Source of the DNA: Paralichthys olivaceus
Taxonomy: Eukaryota; Chordata; Actinopteri; Pleuronectiformes; Paralichthyidae
Assembly: GCF_024713975.1 (NCBI RefSeq)
Contig: NC_091112.1
Coordinates: 9,408,001-9,472,000 of the forward strand
Reading direction: 5' to 3'
Length of the DNA stretch: 64,000 nt
Under the pieces are notes generated by a model. The model had not been told where the DNA came from and did not search any database. It saw only the letters and a program-made list of their open reading frames with translations. The translations under genes were made by a program, and so were the position numbers. The first letter of the stretch is position 1, and each line of letters starts with the position of its first letter. Positions 59,342 through 64,000 of this stretch are shown here, piece by piece.

Positions 59342-62300
59342 GCAGTCTGCTGTAAATATGAAGTTGTGGCTGACACTTTGTACCTCTTGTCTGATAAGCT
59401 CTAATATTGTTTGTTTAGCCCGTAGGCAAAACTTTGGACTATCCATAATCAAAGGTTATGTACGCTTTATTCTTTGCCACTAGGTGTCGCCCCAGCACCA
59501 GCTTCAAAACGAAAGCTTCGTCGGCCCTGTCGACACACCTGTCGATTCCGGTCAAAAGCAAAGTGTTGCTCAACACAGTCCATGGATGTTGCGATGGCAA
59601 GTAAAAATGGTTTAAACGCACAGCCATAAACAAAACAGAATACATTTACTACAGCTAGCTGCTGTACACACTTGTTTAATGGGTTCGTCACAGTAATTGT
59701 GTCAGTGTCAGAACAATTGTAGATATCTACAGTCGTAAACTGGTCCAGTGGTTTAACTGGGAGGAACCAGAGCAACCATCAAAACAAGGGACCGGGAATT
59801 TCAGTTTTACACACACACAGGGAGTGGGGTTTCTGTCTCTGCTCAGGACGCCATTTCATCACACAGAAAATAATAGATGACTGTTACGTGAATGTTTAAA
59901 ATCTTTAAGTCTATGTGAGAAATGGCTTAAGAGACTAAATTAAAACTTTTTAATGCTGTAGTTTGGATTACTGTTGAATGGTTATTGAAAATTGATTTAA
60001 TGACATTGCAGAAATTAAGTGACTGATCACTGCTAGTCCAACCTGTCTTTTTAGAATATATCATCTTGTCCTATATTCTAGAATAAAAACACCTTCTGGA
60101 ATTCACAGATGTCCTGAGGATATACTTCTACATTTATTACTTAAATCTATCTGAGAATGCAAGTTAGATGCATGTTGTTATCATCATCACATTGACTGAC
60201 TCACCTCTGCACCTTTTTCTACATTCACATCGAGATGTAAAGAGTTTTTAAAACAATGTTGTGGACCTGACATAACTTTCAGGACACTCAAAAGACAAAA
60301 TATGCCTCCATCTGTCTTTGCTTTTGTCGTTCACCATGTTCCTGCTTGTATGTGATGAAATTCTAAGATTTAAGAGCTTATTGAATACTTTTGTTGATTA
60401 GTCCCTAAGCCTCTGTCACACTCAATTCTAGCTTCATTTTAACTGTGATAATTGAATGTTTCACGCCATCCAGTTTGATAGGAAGAAATTCATTTAGCAA
60501 AATTAATTTGATTAAGCATGGAAGTCAGGAGTTTGGAACAACGCTGAAAAAACTCGGCCTGCAGCCTCCTTAAGTCGTATGACTCGTGTTCCTGTGGTGC
60601 TGGTGCAGTGTGTGTATCCGTCTGCCTGTCCAACAGCTCTTATCTTGGTTTTATGACTCCGGAGGACACTGTGTTCACTAAACTTTCCAAAACACAGGAG
60701 TCCACACAACAAGGAAGGTCCTCTGGCAGTACACTGACACTAACATTTTGAAATATCTCAGTTGGCTGGTCTCCATTACTGTTTAGAGAGCAAGTGACAT
60801 GGCTCAATGTATGGGTTCATTCTGTGAGGTTATAGCTGAAGGCCCGGAAGCGCACACTGCATATGACTAATCAAATTGGGCCACAAGTTATTTCCAGGGA
60901 TTGGTTTGTAAATAAATCTGTTTGGTACTAGTGGGAGTCAAGTGAAGTATTATCTTATGTAGAATAGTCTTATATATAATATTATTATTGTTAACAATAA
61001 CAAGATTAAGTTCATAACAGAGCAAGTGAAACACCAATAGAATAATACTTCCATTTAGTAATCATATTGTGTATTTATGTTCAAAATAAAAATCAGTGTT
61101 GTGATTTCATTAATTCCCAGTTTAAGTAAACAAACAGATTTGGATTATGAATGTCAATTATAGTATCAAGAACAGTGGAAATGAAAGTTTGGATAATCAT
61201 TTTTAATTGGGTTTAATGCTGCTTCCTTTAATACTGTCCCAATTTCCAATCAACAATGCAACTCAGTGGAGAGTGTAAAGCATCAAGCTTCAAGGTTCAA
61301 GTCAGGGTCCATGGAGCAGGAGCTAATGAGACTTTGTTTGTGCTTCAGTTCCACTTAGTTTTGCTAAATGCCTCCACTGTCCTCAGGTCCAAAATTGAAT
61401 TTGCAACCAGAAGTAACAGATATAAACAAACAACAGCACAAACAATTGATTCTCCAGAACCCCAACACACCCACAAATCCAAAATGAAAATATTTTCCAA
61501 GAAACGAAGGCTTCAACAAGGACAAGTGATCAAATTGTAAGAATGCAGGGGTGGCTGGGTGGTTCGGCCAGTAACTGTACATGTGGCAGCAGATAAACAT
61601 TTTAGTGATACAACTGTTGAACAGCACAGAAGCACAGGTGAAGATGTAACTTAATAAATATCCATAACACACCGTAAACATCTTATTCTTCATTGTCTGT
61701 GATGTTCAAATCTTCATATGAGATTGAGGGACAGGACTTGTTAAGAGCAGTTGACCTTAAGACCTTTACTATATATACATTCTATGCCTCTGTAACTGTT
61801 AGATAATGTAGTAGCTACATTTCACCACAGGAGGTCAATGTTGAGACGGACTGACCGAGCTGTCAAAACAAACCATCATGCTGCCTTCACGTACCAGCGG
61901 AAATGATCTAACAGACATTCTAACAAATGGAGAGCAAGTAATCAAACAGCAGGAGGTAACACCCATGTTCACCGTATGAATCAAACAACTCAGGTGTCAT
62001 AAAATGTATTTTCTCCTCAGCAAAATACTTCTTTGACGAATGCATTATGGCGTAACCGATCATCTATTATAGATAAAACTTTATAGCTTTATAGTAATGA
62101 AAGAAAAATCTAATTTTAACAATGTATCCCTGACATATATAGAACTACCAATTACTCACCACGTGGAATTTTAGCACTTTCTTTGAAAACCACTTTCAGC
62201 CCTCGAGGGAAATAATGGACTAACTGCACTTTGCACAATCCAGTCTCTTGTGTTTCCTAACTTGCATCATTCCTTCCCTGGTTCTAATAGTAATTTTTGT

Positions 62301-62403
62301 AATTAATTTTGTTTCCTATTTTCCTATTTTTTATATTTAGACTCTCACAAATACACTACAAATGCCTTTTGTGTGTGTAAACCTGCCAATTCTGATTCTG
62401 TTA

Positions 62404-62525
62404 TAGATAGATACTTTATTAATCCCAGGGACATTTAGGCATCCAGTAGTACACACAAAAGTCAAACACAGTAGTATATATGTATGATAAAAGTGTATAT
62501 ATATATATACAGATAAATACAGATT
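62404..62525. repeat. Fish repeat fragment (ATAGATACTTTATTAATCCC type)
   Basis: TAGATAGATACTTTATTAAT followed by CCCAGGGACATTTAGG resembles the end of a repeat family dispersed through teleost genomes. It is followed by an AT-rich tail with a short TA run. Class not assigned. Confidence 0.4.
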
Positions 62526-62749
62526 TAAAGATAAGTAACTGAAGCTATATAAAGTTGTGCATTAGACTAACATAGCCTGTAAAATCTTGGTACAGCAGAT
62601 GTAGACACCTCAGCTATATACTTTATGAATACTTTACACACACTCTATGACTTTAAAGTATCTATAGTGTCCAGGTGTGAGTATATTTGTTAATGAAGTC
62701 CCTGCTCCACACAGACGTTTTCTGCCTCTGACCTTTGACTTTACGTCCG

Positions 62750-62960
62750 GATGCTGAAAATAACGACGGTCAGCGAACGCGTGAATCCAGCGCAGGAGCT
62801 CGGCGGCGTGTGCGCATGCGCAGCGGCCCGGTCAGCTGACGGTGAGGATCCGTGTTGAAGGATTGAAGACTCGTCTCGATCTGAGCTATGAACCCGAGGC
62901 TGCGATCGCTCCACTGAACAGAACCGTGCGGACCGAAGCCTGCAGCCGCTCAACTCACCG
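62750..62960 (+). promoter_or_regulatory. atp6v1c1: atp6v1c1 promoter and noncoding first exon
   Basis: CG-rich block containing a perfect NRF-1 site, TGCGCATGCGCA, at 62811-62822. A donor (CTCACCG followed by GTGAGT) ends the first exon at 62960. The next exon starts at 63853 after CCGTCAG and carries the atp6v1c1 start codon. Confidence 0.75.
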
Positions 62961-63217
62961 GTGAGTGCGACCACACACACACGTTCACGACGTCGTGACG
63001 GCGACAGACTGCGACAAAAACAAGCTCGTGTCCTCAGCAGGATGCTAACAGGGTCTAAACACGCAGCAGCAGCAGCAGGTTTATTTGTTTATTTACGTGC
63101 TTTCTGTCTCTGATTTTCATTTAGAGGACGATCAACAAAACTGATCTGAACAACAGCAGCAAGCTTGTGTGTTGGTGTTTGTTCGTGTTAACGATGAGCT
63201 GGATCAGTGTTTAGCCA

Positions 63218-63259
<42 letters not shown>

Positions 63260-63852
63260 ATCATATGACAGTCAATCAGCAGACACGGAGACACGTCTGT
63301 CCCTGTTGTCTTGATGCAATCAGTCAGAGCTGCACTGAGACATGAGAGGAAGTCCTGAAATCTGAGGCAAAGGAAAAGTCAAAAGAGGAACAGAGGCCTT
63401 GGTAATGTGACTCTGACTCATGAAGGTACACTGGTGGTCAGTGGTGGGAAAAGTACAACCCTTGTACTAATGTACTAATGATGAATTGTAACGATACTCA
63501 GGAGTAAAACTACTAAACGATTATGTATTAATCAACATGCAGGATGAACCCCTCACTTTTTTTACTATCACATACTGCATTGTATTATTGGGTTTTTATT
63601 ATTGATGCATTAACATAGAATGAGCATTATTATCTTGGTTAAGATGGAGTGGGCCTCTGCTATCAAATCTATTGTTGGTGAATCATGTGCTTTGGAATTG
63701 TAGACTTAATAATATTATGTCATAATAACGCATTTGGAAAATCTGTGGTGATGCTGGTTATTTATAAAACCTGACATGAATCCCAGCAGCAGATCAGCAT
63801 CCTGGACAAAAAAGATTTAGAAATCATTTTTCTCTTACCTTCCTGCCGTCAG
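62961..63852 (+). other. atp6v1c1: atp6v1c1 intron 1
   Basis: It contains a (CA)n tract at 63219-63257 and, from 63438, CAGTGGTGGGAAAAGTAC, which resembles the end of a common fish hAT-like MITE. The remainder is AT-rich. Confidence 0.55.
63219..63257. repeat. (CA)n microsatellite
   Basis: About 19 CA units in atp6v1c1 intron 1. Confidence 0.9.
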
Positions 63853-63884
63853 AGACCCGGTGGAATAAACTCCTGCCAGCAGCC

Positions 63885-64000
63885 ATGACAGAATTCTGGT
63901 TGATCTCTGCTCCGGGGGAGAAGACGTGTCAGCAGACGTGGGACAAGCTGATGGTCGCCACCTCCCGCACCAACAACCTCTCCACCAACAACAAGTTCAA
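63885..64000 (+). CDS. atp6v1c1: V-type proton ATPase subunit C 1 (5' part)
   Basis: The first coding exon runs off the window edge. From ATG 63885 it encodes 38 full codons beginning [20 protein letters not shown] and continuing through [14 protein letters not shown], nearly identical to vertebrate ATP6V1C1. The start follows 32 nt of 5'UTR in this exon. Subunit C belongs to the V1 sector, where it bridges the peripheral stalks and the membrane Vo part and is released during reversible V-ATPase disassembly. Adjacency to azin1 in divergent orientation agrees with the human 8q22.3 order. The paralogue subunit C2 is less likely given this N-terminus, but the rest of the protein is not visible. 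Confidence 0.93.
   Translation, partial: MTEFWLISAPGEKTCQQTWDKLMVATSRTNNLSTNNKF

Larger units (their letters stand above)
58801..62740. other. Divergent intergenic region azin1 / atp6v1c1
   Basis: About 4 kb without a recognised gene. It holds the foldback MITE (59047-59341), a CTCF-like GCCACTAGGTGTCGCC (59477-59492) and a fish repeat end near 62404. The rest is AT-rich. Confidence 0.55.

Noticed and set aside
1-64000. Search for tRNA, rRNA, LTR, retroviral or Polinton-type sequence
   Set aside because: No tRNA internal promoter boxes, rRNA blocks, paired LTRs or capsid/polymerase-like frames were recognised by eye. A covariance-model and repeat-library scan would be the proper check.

Overview
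This is a vertebrate, almost certainly teleost (probably percomorph-type), nuclear genomic window. Evidence: intron-rich genes with GT-AG junctions, CpG-rich noncoding first exons, abundant CA/GT microsatellites, and several repeat families recognisable from fish genomes. No bacterial, phage, CRISPR, LTR or retroviral structure was recognised.

Layout. 1-10.7 kb holds no gene I can name: a pentamer-based minisatellite (2.6-3.1 kb), an orphan CpG-rich first-exon-like segment (3.2-3.5 kb) and decayed repeats. 10.7-12.5 kb is a small three-exon receptor-transporting-protein (RTP) gene behind two opposed interferon-response elements. 13.3-33.3 kb is ankib1, an ankyrin/RBR ubiquitin ligase, with a CpG first exon, about 20 coding exons and a long 3'UTR. 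34.6-37.9 kb is snrpd1 (spliceosomal SmD1). 39.0-41.5 kb is ggct (gamma-glutamylcyclotransferase). 42.4-48.5 kb, minus strand, is adnp2 (zinc-finger/homeobox factor), convergent with ggct across a foldback repeat that carries poly(A) hexamers on both strands. About 51.6-58.5 kb, minus strand, is azin1 (antizyme inhibitor). 62.8 kb to the window end is the start of atp6v1c1 (V-ATPase subunit C), divergent from azin1.

The best regulatory find is in azin1. A 54-codon upstream conserved coding region, split over the first two exons, begins at an in-frame AUU and ends Pro-Pro-Trp-Asp-Pro-Ser. This is the polyamine-sensing uORF known from vertebrate antizyme inhibitor. Next are the palindromic ISRE pair of the RTP gene, and ggct exon 2, which sits between a (TG)n and an (AC)n tract able to pair in the pre-mRNA.

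The genes do not form one pathway. The azin1/atp6v1c1 pair is also adjacent in human (8q22.3), whereas ankib1 and ggct are on human chromosome 7 and snrpd1 and adnp2 on chromosome 18, so the window joins several ancestral blocks. Exon limits were read by eye from splice signals, reading-frame sums and remembered family proteins. Transcription starts and most UTR ends are inferred.
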